Positions 50,542 through 58,841 of a DNA stretch of 64,000 nucleotides are shown here, piece by piece. The notes below the pieces were generated by a model. The model was not told where the DNA came from. It made no database searches and saw only the letters and a program-made list of their open reading frames with translations. This stretch comes from Brevibacillus porteri (GTDB lineage: Bacteria > Bacillota > Bacilli > Brevibacillales > Brevibacillaceae). The number at the start of each line of letters is the position of its first letter. Positions within the stretch are counted from its first letter, which is position 1. Position numbers and translations under genes: made by a program. The stretch covers positions 180,746-244,745 of the forward strand of contig NZ_PXZO01000010.1 in the NCBI RefSeq assembly GCF_003013475.1. Direction: 5' to 3'.

Positions 50542-51480
50542 CTAGTCTCGCAAGTTTCGACCGGTTAAGGTCAAGAACACAGTCTCCAGATTCGGCGCTT
50601 GCTCTTCAATGGAGCGGATTTCTACCTGGTCCTTGATTAATTGTTGAATGATCCGGTTCAGGTTGTTGATCTCCGTTTTCGATACGATTTTGATCGTATT
50701 CTCTTCTTGAAGCACTGCATTCACACCAGGAATCGCCTTAATACCTTCGAGGTTTAACGGTTCATCTGCTCGGACGCCAATCCAAATTTCCTTCGCGTCG
50801 GTAATAATCGCTTTTAGCTCCTCCTTCGATCCTTCCGCGATGACTTTTCCATGGTCGACGATGGCAATACGGGTGCAGATTTCTTCAACTTCCTCCATGT
50901 AATGGCTCGTATAAATGATCGTGCAGCCCATGTCGTTGAGCTTGCGTACCGAATTCAAGATATAATTGCGCGAATGAGGGTCAATCCCGACAGTAGGTTC
51001 GTCCATGATGATCAGCTTCGGCCGATGAGCAATGGCGCAAGCGATGTTTAACCGACGTTTCATCCCGCCAGAGAAGTTTTTGGGAAAGCTAGTAGATTTG
51101 TCACCGAGACCTACGAATTCAAGCGCCTCTTCCGTCCGTTCGCGAAGCAGTGATCCACGCAGTCCGTACAAGCCAGCAAAAAACCTCACGTTTTCATAGG
51201 CCGTCATATCCTCGTAGATGGCGATATCTTGTGGTACGATACCGATGTTCATTTTGGCGAATTTGCTATGTTTCTCAATGTTTTTTCCCAGCAGGGTAAT
51301 CTCACCCTTTGTTACGCGCAACAGGGAGGCGATCATGTTGATGGTCGTGCTCTTTCCCGCTCCGTTGGCCCCTAAGAAACCAAAGATTTCTCCTTCACGC
51401 ACATTCAGAGACATATTGTCGACGGCGACGAAATCACCGAATTTTTTCGTTAACTGACGAATTTCCAATACATGACTCAC
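50542..51480 (-). CDS. ABC transporter ATPase (LnrL/YfiL-like)
   Basis: Walker A GANGAGKST, Q-loop IGIVPQDIAIYEDMTAYEN, signature FSGGMKRRLN, Walker B LIIMDEPTVGIDPHSRN and switch His TSHYMEE are all present; the C-terminal ~85 residues form the DrrA-type extension. The GTG at 51480 is preferred (GGGAG eight bases upstream); the GTG nine bases earlier overlaps the site. It leads the exporter operon, downstream of an 18-base palindrome and the two-component genes. Confidence 0.9.
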   Translation of the reverse strand: MSHVLEIRQLTKKFGDFVAVDNMSLNVREGEIFGFLGANGAGKSTTINMIASLLRVTKGEITLLGKNIEKHSKFAKMNIGIVPQDIAIYEDMTAYENVRFFAGLYGLRGSLLRERTEEALEFVGLGDKSTSFPKNFSGGMKRRLNIACAIAHRPKLIIMDEPTVGIDPHSRNYILNSVRKLNDMGCTIIYTSHYMEEVEEICTRIAIVDHGKVIAEGSKEELKAIITDAKEIWIGVRADEPLNLEGIKAIPGVNAVLQEENTIKIVSKTEINNLNRIIQQLIKDQVEIRSIEEQAPNLETVFLTLTGRNLRD

Positions 51481-51562
51481 ATCACTCACTCCCTTCGTGG
51501 CTATGTCTGCATTGTAATAAAAAAGGATGCCCCTATGTCAGTGCATAAGTTCATCCCTTGGC

Positions 51563-51580
51563 ACATGAGAATTCTCATGT
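51563..51580. promoter_or_regulatory. 18-base perfect palindrome, candidate operator of the Lnr-like exporter
   Basis: ACATGAGAATTCTCATGT is fully self-complementary, and a further TTCTCATGA half-site follows at about 51584-51592. A plausible promoter (CTGACA, then ATTACA-type -10, minus strand) lies between it and the ATPase gene, so it is well placed for activation by the NarL-type regulator encoded upstream. Confidence 0.7.
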
Positions 51581-51598
51581 TGTTTCTCATGATCTTTT

Positions 51599-52714
51599 TC
51601 ATTCGTTGCGATAAGGCAAGAGAGTGGTCACGCTAAAGCCGCGCGTACCGTCTACAATCACCGTTCCACCAGCGGAAGCAGCTCTCTCCTCCATCCCGAG
51701 AATGCCAAGCCCTTTTACAATCTTTTCTGCGCCGGCGCCATTGTCTGTGACCACTGCTTTTATGAATGTATTCAGCACCCGTACCTCTAGGGAAATCACT
51801 GTCGCCTTCGCATATTTGAGTGAGTTCGTAACCGCTTCCGTTGCATTTTGCTGGATGATTTTCCACTGAAGCGGTGTAATGACGTCGATGTCCCCGGCAA
51901 AAGTAAGCGTGGCTGTCACTGTCTCTCTGGCAGACAGCTCATCGACAAATGACCGGAGTCGATTGATTCCCAGTTCCTCCGGCCGTGGCTTTACTTCCTT
52001 GAGTGTCACTCTGATTCGCTCCAGCCCTTCCTTCGATATCGTGATCGCATTGCGGAGCAGCTCGGATGCCTTGTCCTGATCAGTCGCCATCAGCAGTCGC
52101 GACGCTTCCATTTGTATCAGCGCACCTGCAACTGCATGTCCCACATCGTCGTGAATTTGTTGAGAAAGGCGATTGCGCTCCTCCAGTTGAATCGTGTAAG
52201 TCGACTGGCGGAAGTATTCGCTACTTTCGTTCAAGGAGCGGGTCAAGCTTTGTAAATCCTCTCTCATCTTCTCCCGTTCAGCTTCTAACCTGCCGAGCTT
52301 GTCAGTTAGCCTGCTGCCACACCTATACAGCAAAAAGCTAAGAAAGGCCGTTAATAAATACAAGGGCACCCATTCAGATGGCACCATGAACAAAGGCAAC
52401 AACATACAGAGAAATACGACCATCCGCTGCTTACCTGCCAAAAAAGCTAGCTCTAAAACGTTGATTGGCAAGAGCAGCATAAACAACGGATCCAGCACGA
52501 GTCCACTCGCTATCACAAACATGAGGGATAGACAAACAAACCATTGCTTATGATTCATCTGTTTCAAAATGAGAATAGTAAGATTGATAGCCAGATACAA
52601 CAAGTACACGAGAATTTGCCACGGGTCAACTTCAGAAGTGGGATGAGCAAGAAAAGAAGTCACGATGATAAAACCAAGCACCGCTGTCTTATTCGCCATT
52701 GTCCATAACGCCAT
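51599..52714 (-). CDS. LnrJ-like HisKA_3 sensor kinase
   Basis: About five to six short membrane segments fill the first ~135 residues with almost no extracellular loop; a coiled stretch (RLEAEREKMREDLQSLTRSLNES) leads to the His box LEERNRLSQQIHDDVGHAVAGALIQ. The ATPase domain contains QQNATEAVTNSLKYAKA and VKGLGILGMEERAASAGG. Intramembrane sensing of lipophilic antibiotics is known for LnrJ; here it is inferred from order and neighbours. GGAGG is nine bases before the ATG. Confidence 0.86.
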   Translation of the reverse strand: MALWTMANKTAVLGFIIVTSFLAHPTSEVDPWQILVYLLYLAINLTILILKQMNHKQWFVCLSLMFVIASGLVLDPLFMLLLPINVLELAFLAGKQRMVVFLCMLLPLFMVPSEWVPLYLLTAFLSFLLYRCGSRLTDKLGRLEAEREKMREDLQSLTRSLNESSEYFRQSTYTIQLEERNRLSQQIHDDVGHAVAGALIQMEASRLLMATDQDKASELLRNAITISKEGLERIRVTLKEVKPRPEELGINRLRSFVDELSARETVTATLTFAGDIDVITPLQWKIIQQNATEAVTNSLKYAKATVISLEVRVLNTFIKAVVTDNGAGAEKIVKGLGILGMEERAASAGGTVIVDGTRGFSVTTLLPYRNE

Positions 52715-52730
52715 CGGTTGTGACCTCCTT

Positions 52731-53432
52731 TCAATCAGACATGTTCGTTTCGCCCGTCAAATAATAGATGGCGATCTGCGTGCGGTGTTCAAGCGCTGTT
52801 TTATTGAAGATGGAAGTTATGTAATTCGCAACTGTCCCCTCGGAAATATACAGCTTCTTCGCGATTTCTTTGTTCGATAGTCCCTTGGCGATCTGCTTCA
52901 TGACATCGAGCTCCCGTTCCGTAAATAAGCTTTGGTCGATTTTGCTTTCGGTAGGGTTGGCTGCTTTCGTTTTGGAAGGAGCAGTAGCGGACACGGTATC
53001 CGTAGCGTTCTTCCCTGTATTCAGGTTCATTTTGATCTTATCCAGGACGACATCCTGCAGCACATGATGGTTGTTATAGACACTCTTGATGGCATCTCGA
53101 ATGCGGTTGGGATCATTGTTTTTCAATAAATAACCGCGTGCCCCCGCTTGAATGGCTTCGAGGACAAATTCGTCATCGTCAAATGTGGTCAAAATGAGCG
53201 GTTTGACCGTAGTCTCGGCAGTCAGCACACGAGTCGCTTCCACTCCATTCATGTTCGGCATCCGAACGTCCAAGAGTGCTATGTCTACCTCGTTCTGTTT
53301 ACAAAACGTCACCGCCTCGACCCCATCCTCCACACTCCCGACTACTTCAAACTCCTCGAAGCTCGTCAGGATGATTTTCATGCCTTCGCGTATAAACGAA
53401 TTGTCGTCTGCGATCAACACTTTGATTTTCAA
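52731..53432 (-). CDS. LnrK-like NarL-family response regulator
   Basis: Receiver (VLIADDNSFIREGMK, ALLDVRMPNMNG, TTFDDDEF, LLKNNDPNRIRD), a variable Thr/Ala/Lys-rich linker (~140-165), and a LuxR HTH (FTERELDVMKQIAKGLSNKEIAKKLYISEGTVANYITSIFNKT). The TTG at 53432 is chosen because GGGAGG lies eight bases upstream; the frame is open further upstream but without a site. It precedes its kinase by 16 bases and likely activates the exporter through the palindrome at 51563. Confidence 0.88.
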   Translation of the reverse strand: MKIKVLIADDNSFIREGMKIILTSFEEFEVVGSVEDGVEAVTFCKQNEVDIALLDVRMPNMNGVEATRVLTAETTVKPLILTTFDDDEFVLEAIQAGARGYLLKNNDPNRIRDAIKSVYNNHHVLQDVVLDKIKMNLNTGKNATDTVSATAPSKTKAANPTESKIDQSLFTERELDVMKQIAKGLSNKEIAKKLYISEGTVANYITSIFNKTALEHRTQIAIYYLTGETNMSD

Positions 53433-53700
53433 AGCAGCTTGCCTCCCGTCGAACAAACCCTCGACCGCATAAAGAGCGGACGTATCTATTTTTCCCAATA
53501 TTACCACTGTCCCGCTTTGCTTCACAATTGTAGAATCTCGCCACCAATTGTTCTCACTTTCACGTCACACATGGAAAAATTAACACTTCGAAAATATATA
53601 GACACGAATGAGCTGTGTCAGTATCATAAATTACCTGAGCCCTCGTAACCAACATACCTGGGCCAATTTTTTGAATGGAATACTCTATGGAGGGGAATTT

Positions 53701-54486
53701 GTGGAAACAGCACAACTAAATAAAACGGCTTGGAACACTGGGGCATATCAAGCGTGGCTGAAACGCTTTGGAACACCTGTTGAGGCAGCGGTCAAAATTA
53801 AAGAAGACCCCCAAAAGCGAATCGGTAAAGTATATGAGCACATGGGGGATATTCGCGGCAAAAAGATTATCAATTTACTCGGTTCAAATGGAAATAAAGC
53901 CGTTGCGCTTGCCTTGCTAGGTGCCGATGTGACCATCGCCGATTTCTCTTATGAGAATGAGCAGTACGCCAAAGAACTGGCTGCAGCTGCCGACGTTGAC
54001 CTGACTTACATCGTTTCGGATGTATTGCAGCTACCTCCAGATGCATTGTCTGGTGAGTATGATCTCGTTTTTATGGAATTCGGTATTCTTCATTACTTTT
54101 TGGACTTAACCGAATTATTCCAGGTGGTCAACTCGCTCCTGCGAAAAGGCGGCGTGCTCGTCCTCCAAGATTTCCATCCGGTATCCACAAAGCTCATCTC
54201 CTCACGCGGAACGACTGCTACTATCCGCAAACATAAAGTAACAGGCGATTATTTCGACACCTCGCTTGAGGAAAAGGACATTGCTTTCTCCAAATTCCTT
54301 TCAAACGGGATGAATGACACTGAATCAAAAGTATTGTTACGCAATTGGACATTAGGGGAAATTGTAACGGCCATTGCAAGCAAAGGGCTGTGCCTAAAAA
54401 TGCTGGAAGAGCTCCCGAACCTTTCCTCGGAAGTTTTTGACAAAGGAATCCCGAAAACCTTCACGATTATCGCCGAGAAATTATAA
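53701..54486 (+). CDS. SAM-dependent methyltransferase (class I)
   Basis: The Rossmann motif I is KKIINLLGSNGNKAVALALLGADVTIADFS, followed by motif II/III positions LTYIVSDVLQLPPDALSGEYDLVFMEFGILHYFLDLTELFQVVNSLLRKGGVLVLQDFHP. The acceptor is unknown; small-molecule methyltransferases of this shape occur in many pathways. The GTG at 53701 follows GGAGGGG by five bases. It is a single gene with no obvious partner. Confidence 0.85.
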   Translation: METAQLNKTAWNTGAYQAWLKRFGTPVEAAVKIKEDPQKRIGKVYEHMGDIRGKKIINLLGSNGNKAVALALLGADVTIADFSYENEQYAKELAAAADVDLTYIVSDVLQLPPDALSGEYDLVFMEFGILHYFLDLTELFQVVNSLLRKGGVLVLQDFHPVSTKLISSRGTTATIRKHKVTGDYFDTSLEEKDIAFSKFLSNGMNDTESKVLLRNWTLGEIVTAIASKGLCLKMLEELPNLSSEVFDKGIPKTFTIIAEKL

Positions 54487-54567
54487 CGAACGTTTGCCAT
54501 CATCTTACTAAATTCCTAATACCGAACAGAGGAGACTTACCCTCCTCTTTACTTTCAAGCACTTATA

Positions 54568-54582
54568 GACTGACGGTCAGTC
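54568..54582. promoter_or_regulatory. TetR-type operator
   Basis: GACTGACGGTCAGTC is a perfect 7-1-7 inverted repeat 50 bases upstream of the TetR gene; GACTGAC/GTCAGTC is a very common TetR half-site. Confidence 0.8.
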
Positions 54583-54631
54583 ATATGGTAATCTGTATCC
54601 AACCACTTACTGACAATCGAAGGAGGCGCCG

Positions 54632-55243
54632 ATGAAAAGAATCGTAAAAGACCCCACAACACGGCGAGCAGAAATATTGGAAGCCGCCGGGGAGCTATTT
54701 CGAAATCAGGGTTATGTCCATACAACCGTGGATGCGATCATTCAAAAGGTGGGCGTAGCGAAAGGAACCTTTTATTACTACTTCAAATCGAAGGAAGAAA
54801 TCCTCGAAGCATTTGTCCAGTCCATGGTCGATACACTTTGCGAAGAATATAAAAAAATCGCAGATGACTCTACCTTAAGTATCATGGAGAAGGTTCGCCA
54901 GATGCTGCGCAGTCAAAGCCAACCCATCGACAAGCTAGACGAATGGATGGAAAGCTTGCATCGCCCTGAAAACAGAGAGCTTCACGAGCGTCTGAACATC
55001 GCCATTATCTTGAAAGTTGCCCCTGTCCTTGCACAAGTCATTGAACAAGGAAATCAAGAAGATGTCTTTCAAGTGGAAAATGCCTTGGAGACCGTTCAGT
55101 TTCTCCTCGCTGGCTCACAATTTTTGTTGGAATCAGGCATTTTTCATTGGGAGCATGAGGAGCAGACAAAACGATTACAAGCCATGCAGGTGATTATTGA
55201 AAGGTCACTAGGAGCTGCGCCGGGGTCCTTCTCGTTTCTGTGA
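54632..55243 (+). CDS. TetR-family repressor of the adjacent MFS exporter
   Basis: HTH: RRAEILEAAGELFRNQGYVHTTVDAIIQKVGVAKGTFYYYFKSKEEILEAFVQSM. The C-terminal ~150 residues are the all-helical ligand domain. GGAGG is five bases before the ATG. The MFS gene follows after 22 bases; the operator upstream makes autoregulation and control of the exporter likely. Confidence 0.9.
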   Translation: MKRIVKDPTTRRAEILEAAGELFRNQGYVHTTVDAIIQKVGVAKGTFYYYFKSKEEILEAFVQSMVDTLCEEYKKIADDSTLSIMEKVRQMLRSQSQPIDKLDEWMESLHRPENRELHERLNIAIILKVAPVLAQVIEQGNQEDVFQVENALETVQFLLAGSQFLLESGIFHWEHEEQTKRLQAMQVIIERSLGAAPGSFSFL

Positions 55244-55265
55244 TGGATGAAAAGGAGGAAAGACA

Positions 55266-56564
55266 ATGATCGCTCATGATAAAGCCTTTCGTAGATTCCT
55301 GATCATTTGGTCAGGGCAGCTTTTATCAGCTATCGGAAGTGGACTTACCGCTTTTGCCTTGGGTGTCTTTGTTTTTCAACAGACCCAATCTACCACGAGC
55401 TATTCGTTCATCATTCTCTGCTCTTTTCTCCCCTCCTTCCTTTTACTTCCCTTTAGCGGGGTGCTGGCAGACAGATTTGACCGCAAAAAAATGATGATCA
55501 TTGGCGATATTGGTTCCATAGCTGGTATCTTGTTCATCTTGCTTGTCACGCTGTCCGGGCGTATGGAATTATGGCACATCTATTTGGGGGTCGGCATCAG
55601 CTCGCTCTCTGCCGCTATTCTAAACCCAGCCTTTAAAGCAGCCGTATCTGATCTGGTTTCGGAAGAGATGTACTCACAGGCAAGCGGGCTCATCCAACTG
55701 GCAAGTTCCGCTCAATATCTTATTTCTCCACTGGTTGCTGGGTTTCTTCTCAGTGCTTTTGATATCCAGCTCGTCTTACTCATCGATATGATGACCTTCC
55801 TTCTAGCTGTCGGCGCCGTGCTGATGATTATGAAACACGATGCCACTCCCCAAAAACAGGAAAGACAAAGCTTTTTTCGCGAAATGTCTGAAGCCTTCCG
55901 CTATCTCCTTTCAAAGAAAGGGGTTTTCTCGTTAGTTTTGTTAATGTCCGTCGTGTGCTTTTACATCGGACTGCTGCAATCGCTTTTTGGGCCTATGATG
56001 CTGACATTAACTGATTCCAAGACGCTCGGTATTGCTCTCTCTGCATCTGCATCGGGCATGCTCGTCAGTAGCCTTTTGATCGGACTCTTCGGTATGGGTA
56101 AGAGCAAGGTGATCATGCTGTCCTTCTCTCTCGTACTTGCTGGGTTGTTTTATGCCCTGATGGGTGTGTTCACCTCCGTTTGGCTGATTATGGTTTTTGG
56201 CTTCCTCTTTTTCATCACGCTTCCCTTTGTAAACACGAGCCTCGAGGTTCTCATCCGGACGAATGTCGAGAATGAACGACAAGGCAGAGTATGGTCGATG
56301 ATCACGGCTATTTCGCAAATCGGGTTCGTACTGGCATTTGGATCGGCAGGATTTTTGGCGGATCATGTATTCAATCCGTTGTTTGATCCAGATCGATTGC
56401 TTGGGCAAACGGTCGGGCACATCATCGGAACGGGTGCCGGCAGGGGGATTGGTTTTCTGTTTATCGTCTCGGGGATACTTGTTGCGATTCTTGGAATGAT
56501 GATCGGGCGCGCGAGGAAAATTCATGAGCTGGAGCAACAAGCATTGGAAGTGATAAGAACATAG
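55266..56564 (+). CDS. MFS efflux transporter (12 TM, macrolide-exporter-like)
   Basis: The 432-residue protein has 12 predicted membrane segments, with motif A-like FSGVLADRFDRKKMMIIGDIGSIAG after TM2 and VNTSLEVLIRTNVENERQGRVWSM between TM10 and TM11, both typical of the MFS_3/Mef-type exporters. Co-transcribed with the TetR gene. It ends before a terminator. Substrate unknown. Confidence 0.87.
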   Translation: MIAHDKAFRRFLIIWSGQLLSAIGSGLTAFALGVFVFQQTQSTTSYSFIILCSFLPSFLLLPFSGVLADRFDRKKMMIIGDIGSIAGILFILLVTLSGRMELWHIYLGVGISSLSAAILNPAFKAAVSDLVSEEMYSQASGLIQLASSAQYLISPLVAGFLLSAFDIQLVLLIDMMTFLLAVGAVLMIMKHDATPQKQERQSFFREMSEAFRYLLSKKGVFSLVLLMSVVCFYIGLLQSLFGPMMLTLTDSKTLGIALSASASGMLVSSLLIGLFGMGKSKVIMLSFSLVLAGLFYALMGVFTSVWLIMVFGFLFFITLPFVNTSLEVLIRTNVENERQGRVWSMITAISQIGFVLAFGSAGFLADHVFNPLFDPDRLLGQTVGHIIGTGAGRGIGFLFIVSGILVAILGMMIGRARKIHELEQQALEVIRT

Positions 56565-56572
56565 ACAAAAAT

Positions 56573-56623
56573 AGATAGCATTTCTCATTCGCTCACGAAG
56601 CTATGGGATCTGCTATCTTTTTT
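56573..56623 (+). terminator. Terminator after the TetR-MFS operon
   Basis: AGATAGCA (56573-56580) pairs with TGCTATCT (56611-56618), with a run of six Ts after the stem; the loop is long (30 bases). Confidence 0.6.
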
Positions 56624-56743
56624 GTGTTTTACCAACACTTTTGCCCATGACTTTGTGGGAGGACAGCGGCATTCGCCACTTTTCTGCGTCTGAAAACAAG
56701 CTTATTTCCCCTATAGTTCGTCCAGTCATGTCCAAGCGGCATT

Positions 56744-56752
56744 CATAAAATA
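56744..56752 (+). promoter_or_regulatory. Possible mother-cell sporulation -10 (CATAnnnTA)
   Basis: CATAAAATA fits the -10 shared by sigma-E/sigma-K promoters, 28 bases upstream of the small-protein ATG. No clear -35 was found, so this is tentative. Confidence 0.35.
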
Positions 56753-56780
56753 TGGTAACAAGCAACAAGGAGGTGGATGT

Positions 56781-57017
56781 ATGTCTTGTGGTTGTAATGA
56801 TCGAGAAAAAAAACACGAGATTGAAAAAGATTGTGACACAGACATAGAAAGGGATTTCGATAGAGACGTGGACGAAGATTTTGACAGTGACCATGATCGT
56901 TGTGGTTGTGGTCGCCGCCGTCGTCGTCGTCGTCGCTGCCGTTTTTGTTCCTTCTTCCGTCGCCGTCGTCGCCGCTGTCGTTTCTGTTTCCTCCGCTGTC
57001 GACGTCACCGACGTTGA
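56781..57017 (+). CDS. Small acidic/poly-Arg-Cys protein of unknown function
   Basis: The 78-residue protein has strongly segregated charge. Residues ~7-40 are acidic and periodic (DTDIERDFDRDVDEDFDSDHD); residues 41-78 are Arg/Cys-rich with runs of eight and six Arg and nine Cys in total in the chain (CGC, CRFCSFF, CRFCFLRC). GGAGG lies seven bases before the ATG, and a perfect terminator follows. A mother-cell promoter element upstream suggests a spore-coat or envelope role, but this is inference. The opposite strand also has an open frame without a ribosome site. Confidence 0.7.
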   Translation: MSCGCNDREKKHEIEKDCDTDIERDFDRDVDEDFDSDHDRCGCGRRRRRRRRCRFCSFFRRRRRRCRFCFLRCRRHRR

Positions 57018-57042
57018 TAGTAGTGTCCTTCTAATAATGAGG

Positions 57043-57077
57043 AAACGTCCGAATCATTTGACTCGGACGTTTTGCTT
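57043..57077 (+). terminator. Terminator between small protein and radical SAM genes
   Basis: AAACGTCCGA (57043-57052) pairs perfectly with TCGGACGTTT (57063-57072) and is followed by TTGCTTTT. Confidence 0.8.
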
Positions 57078-57080
57078 TTG

Positions 57081-57956
57081 CTACGCTCCAAACCTCTGGC
57101 GGTACCCGCATCTTCTGCATAATTCCTCGACAGCTTCTCTGCGAGAAAATCCTTCTACCAGATGATTGGCCCGCTCGCCATCCACAATATCAGTGAAAGA
57201 GGTCTGATTGATATTCCCTAGATTAATAACCCCTTCCCCATCGAGACAGCAAGGCACAACCGTTCCATTTTCCAGAATCGCCGCCTGCGTGCGCAGACCA
57301 TGGCAAAAACCTTTTCCATCATCCTCAGGCGCTGTCAGACTCGGCCACTGGAATTCGTAATCTTGATTCAAATAAACGCGGTCATCGATTTTTACCCCGC
57401 TGCCCGGCATTACTTTTTCTTCAATTCGATAGTCCAGCCCAAATTCTTTTTCAATCATTTCAAGCGTCTGGCGGTTTCTACTCTTTTGAATGTTCGTGGC
57501 GTTATCCTGCGTCAAGTTCCACAGACGGAAAGAAAAAATCACTTGATGCTCCTGAGCTTCCCGAACAAAGGAAAGAATCTCGCGCAAATACCCTTCGCGG
57601 TCGGTTGAGCCGATATGTCCGTCAAAGCTGTGAAGCGAGAAGTTCATTTGCCGGAGCGCAGGCTTGCCCAGCAATTTATGCCGATTTTTCGCGATCAGCG
57701 TACCATTTGTGGTGATATTGACCTTGAAGCCTTTCTCATGACTGATATCGAGCAGCTCATCAATTTTGGGATGGAGAAGCGGTTCCCCTTTGACGTGCAA
57801 ATAAATGTAATCGGTGTGCGGTTTGATCTCATCCAGCCTTTTCGCAAAGTCTTCTACTTTAATAAAACTTTTACTGCGCTCTGTTGGCGGACAAAAGGTA
57901 CAGGCGAGATTGCAAACGCTGGTGATTTCTATATAGACTTTCTTAAATGTTTTCAA
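57081..57956 (-). CDS. Radical SAM protein with SPASM-like C-terminal cysteines
   Basis: The Fe-S/SAM motif CNLACTFC (C-x3-C-x2-C) lies at residues ~16-23, with YLHVKGEPLLHPKID (GGE-type motif) and the barrel strand VNITTNGTLI following. The C-terminal ~60 residues have SPASM-like cysteines (GFCHGL, VVPCCLDGEG, LCRRCGYRQRF) that may bind extra Fe-S clusters. SPASM enzymes often modify peptides or proteins (RiPP maturases, sulfatase activators). The substrate is unknown; the adjacent convergent Cys-rich protein gene is a candidate only by proximity. Confidence 0.87.
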   Translation of the reverse strand: MKTFKKVYIEITSVCNLACTFCPPTERSKSFIKVEDFAKRLDEIKPHTDYIYLHVKGEPLLHPKIDELLDISHEKGFKVNITTNGTLIAKNRHKLLGKPALRQMNFSLHSFDGHIGSTDREGYLREILSFVREAQEHQVIFSFRLWNLTQDNATNIQKSRNRQTLEMIEKEFGLDYRIEEKVMPGSGVKIDDRVYLNQDYEFQWPSLTAPEDDGKGFCHGLRTQAAILENGTVVPCCLDGEGVINLGNINQTSFTDIVDGERANHLVEGFSRREAVEELCRRCGYRQRFGA

Positions 57957-58057
57957 GATGTTTTCCCCATTCCAGATGCCTATGATTGATCATACCCATC
58001 ATAGTAACATAGGAGGGCTTTTACGGGTAACGGTGTATTCTGGTGAAGGGGCAACAT

Positions 58058-58687
58058 TCACCCCTTTCCTTTTTCATAGTCCTCTTTTAGCATTCCGTAA
58101 ATCTCTACATCCACGATTCCTTTTCCCGACCATAGCGTTGCTTGTCTGAGTGTTCCTTCTTTCATAAAGCCATTCTTCATCAATACTTTCTTGGAGTTCT
58201 CATTCGGAGGCATCACTTCCGCCTGTATTCGGTTGACGTTGACATCCATGAACAAAAAGTGAAGCAATATGTTTACCGCTTCCGTCGCAATCCCTTTTCC
58301 CCAATGCGCTTCGGACAAGAAGTAGCCAATCGTCACCATGTTTACCTTTTGATGAAAGTCGAAAGCTTCCATAATGCCAAGCAAGTGATCGGGGTTATCA
58401 TTGGCGAATATCCCCCATTTGATCCTCGTTTTTTTCAAATAGTCTCTCTCAAAATGCCCGATCATGCTTTTCACTGTCGCTTTATTATGCTTGGGGATAA
58501 TGCCGCAATAGGCAAATACATGATCATTGCTGTAGATTTCAAATACTTCGTCCAAATGCTGCTCTTCGATTTTCTTCAAGGTGAGACGATCTGATTTTAA
58601 AATGGGAAACTGGTTAAAAAGCACGTCAACGTTCATGATTTCAGCTCCATCTTTTGAGATTACCTCACTTCTTAATTTTTCCAACAT
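58058..58687 (-). CDS. RimJ/RimL-like GNAT acetyltransferase
   Basis: GNAT motifs: FPILKSDRLTLKKIEEQHLDEVFEIYSND, the CoA loop YFLSEAHWGKGIATEAVNILLHFLF, and motif B NRIQAEVMPPNENSKKVLMKNGFMKEG. Two starts are possible: ATG 58687 (AGGAGG ten bases upstream) or ATG 58636 (GGAG eight bases upstream, and the usual family N-terminus). Substrate unknown; monocistronic. Confidence 0.86.
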   Translation of the reverse strand: MLEKLRSEVISKDGAEIMNVDVLFNQFPILKSDRLTLKKIEEQHLDEVFEIYSNDHVFAYCGIIPKHNKATVKSMIGHFERDYLKKTRIKWGIFANDNPDHLLGIMEAFDFHQKVNMVTIGYFLSEAHWGKGIATEAVNILLHFLFMDVNVNRIQAEVMPPNENSKKVLMKNGFMKEGTLRQATLWSGKGIVDVEIYGMLKEDYEKGKG

Positions 58688-58716
58688 GACTCTTTTTCCT
58701 CCTTATCCACCCCATA

Positions 58717-58748
58717 GAAAAAAGGTATGGAAGCTTGCCTCCATACCT
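58717..58748 (-). terminator. Second (distal) terminator after nupC
   Basis: AGGTATGGA (58723-58731) pairs with TCCATACCT (58740-58748), with six Ts on the minus strand. Confidence 0.75.
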
Positions 58749-58786
58749 GCATCAAAAAGCGAGTAGTACTAACTTCAAGTAGTACC

Positions 58787-58819
58787 AAAAAAATGAGGGC
58801 ATGGATTACTCCAGCCCTC
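58787..58819 (-). terminator. First terminator after nupC
   Basis: GAGGGC (58795-58800) pairs with GCCCTC (58814-58819), with seven Ts on the minus strand; it is 23 bases past the stop at 58842. The direct repeat GTAGTAC lies between the two terminators. Confidence 0.65.
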
Positions 58820-58841
58820 GTACTTCTTTCTACTGATTCAT

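Noticed and set aside
56613..57008. Minus-strand frame rich in Thr/Ala opposite the Arg-rich small protein
   Set aside because: Antisense reading of the GTC/CGT-rich tract; no ribosome site, while the plus-strand frame has GGAGG and a terminator.
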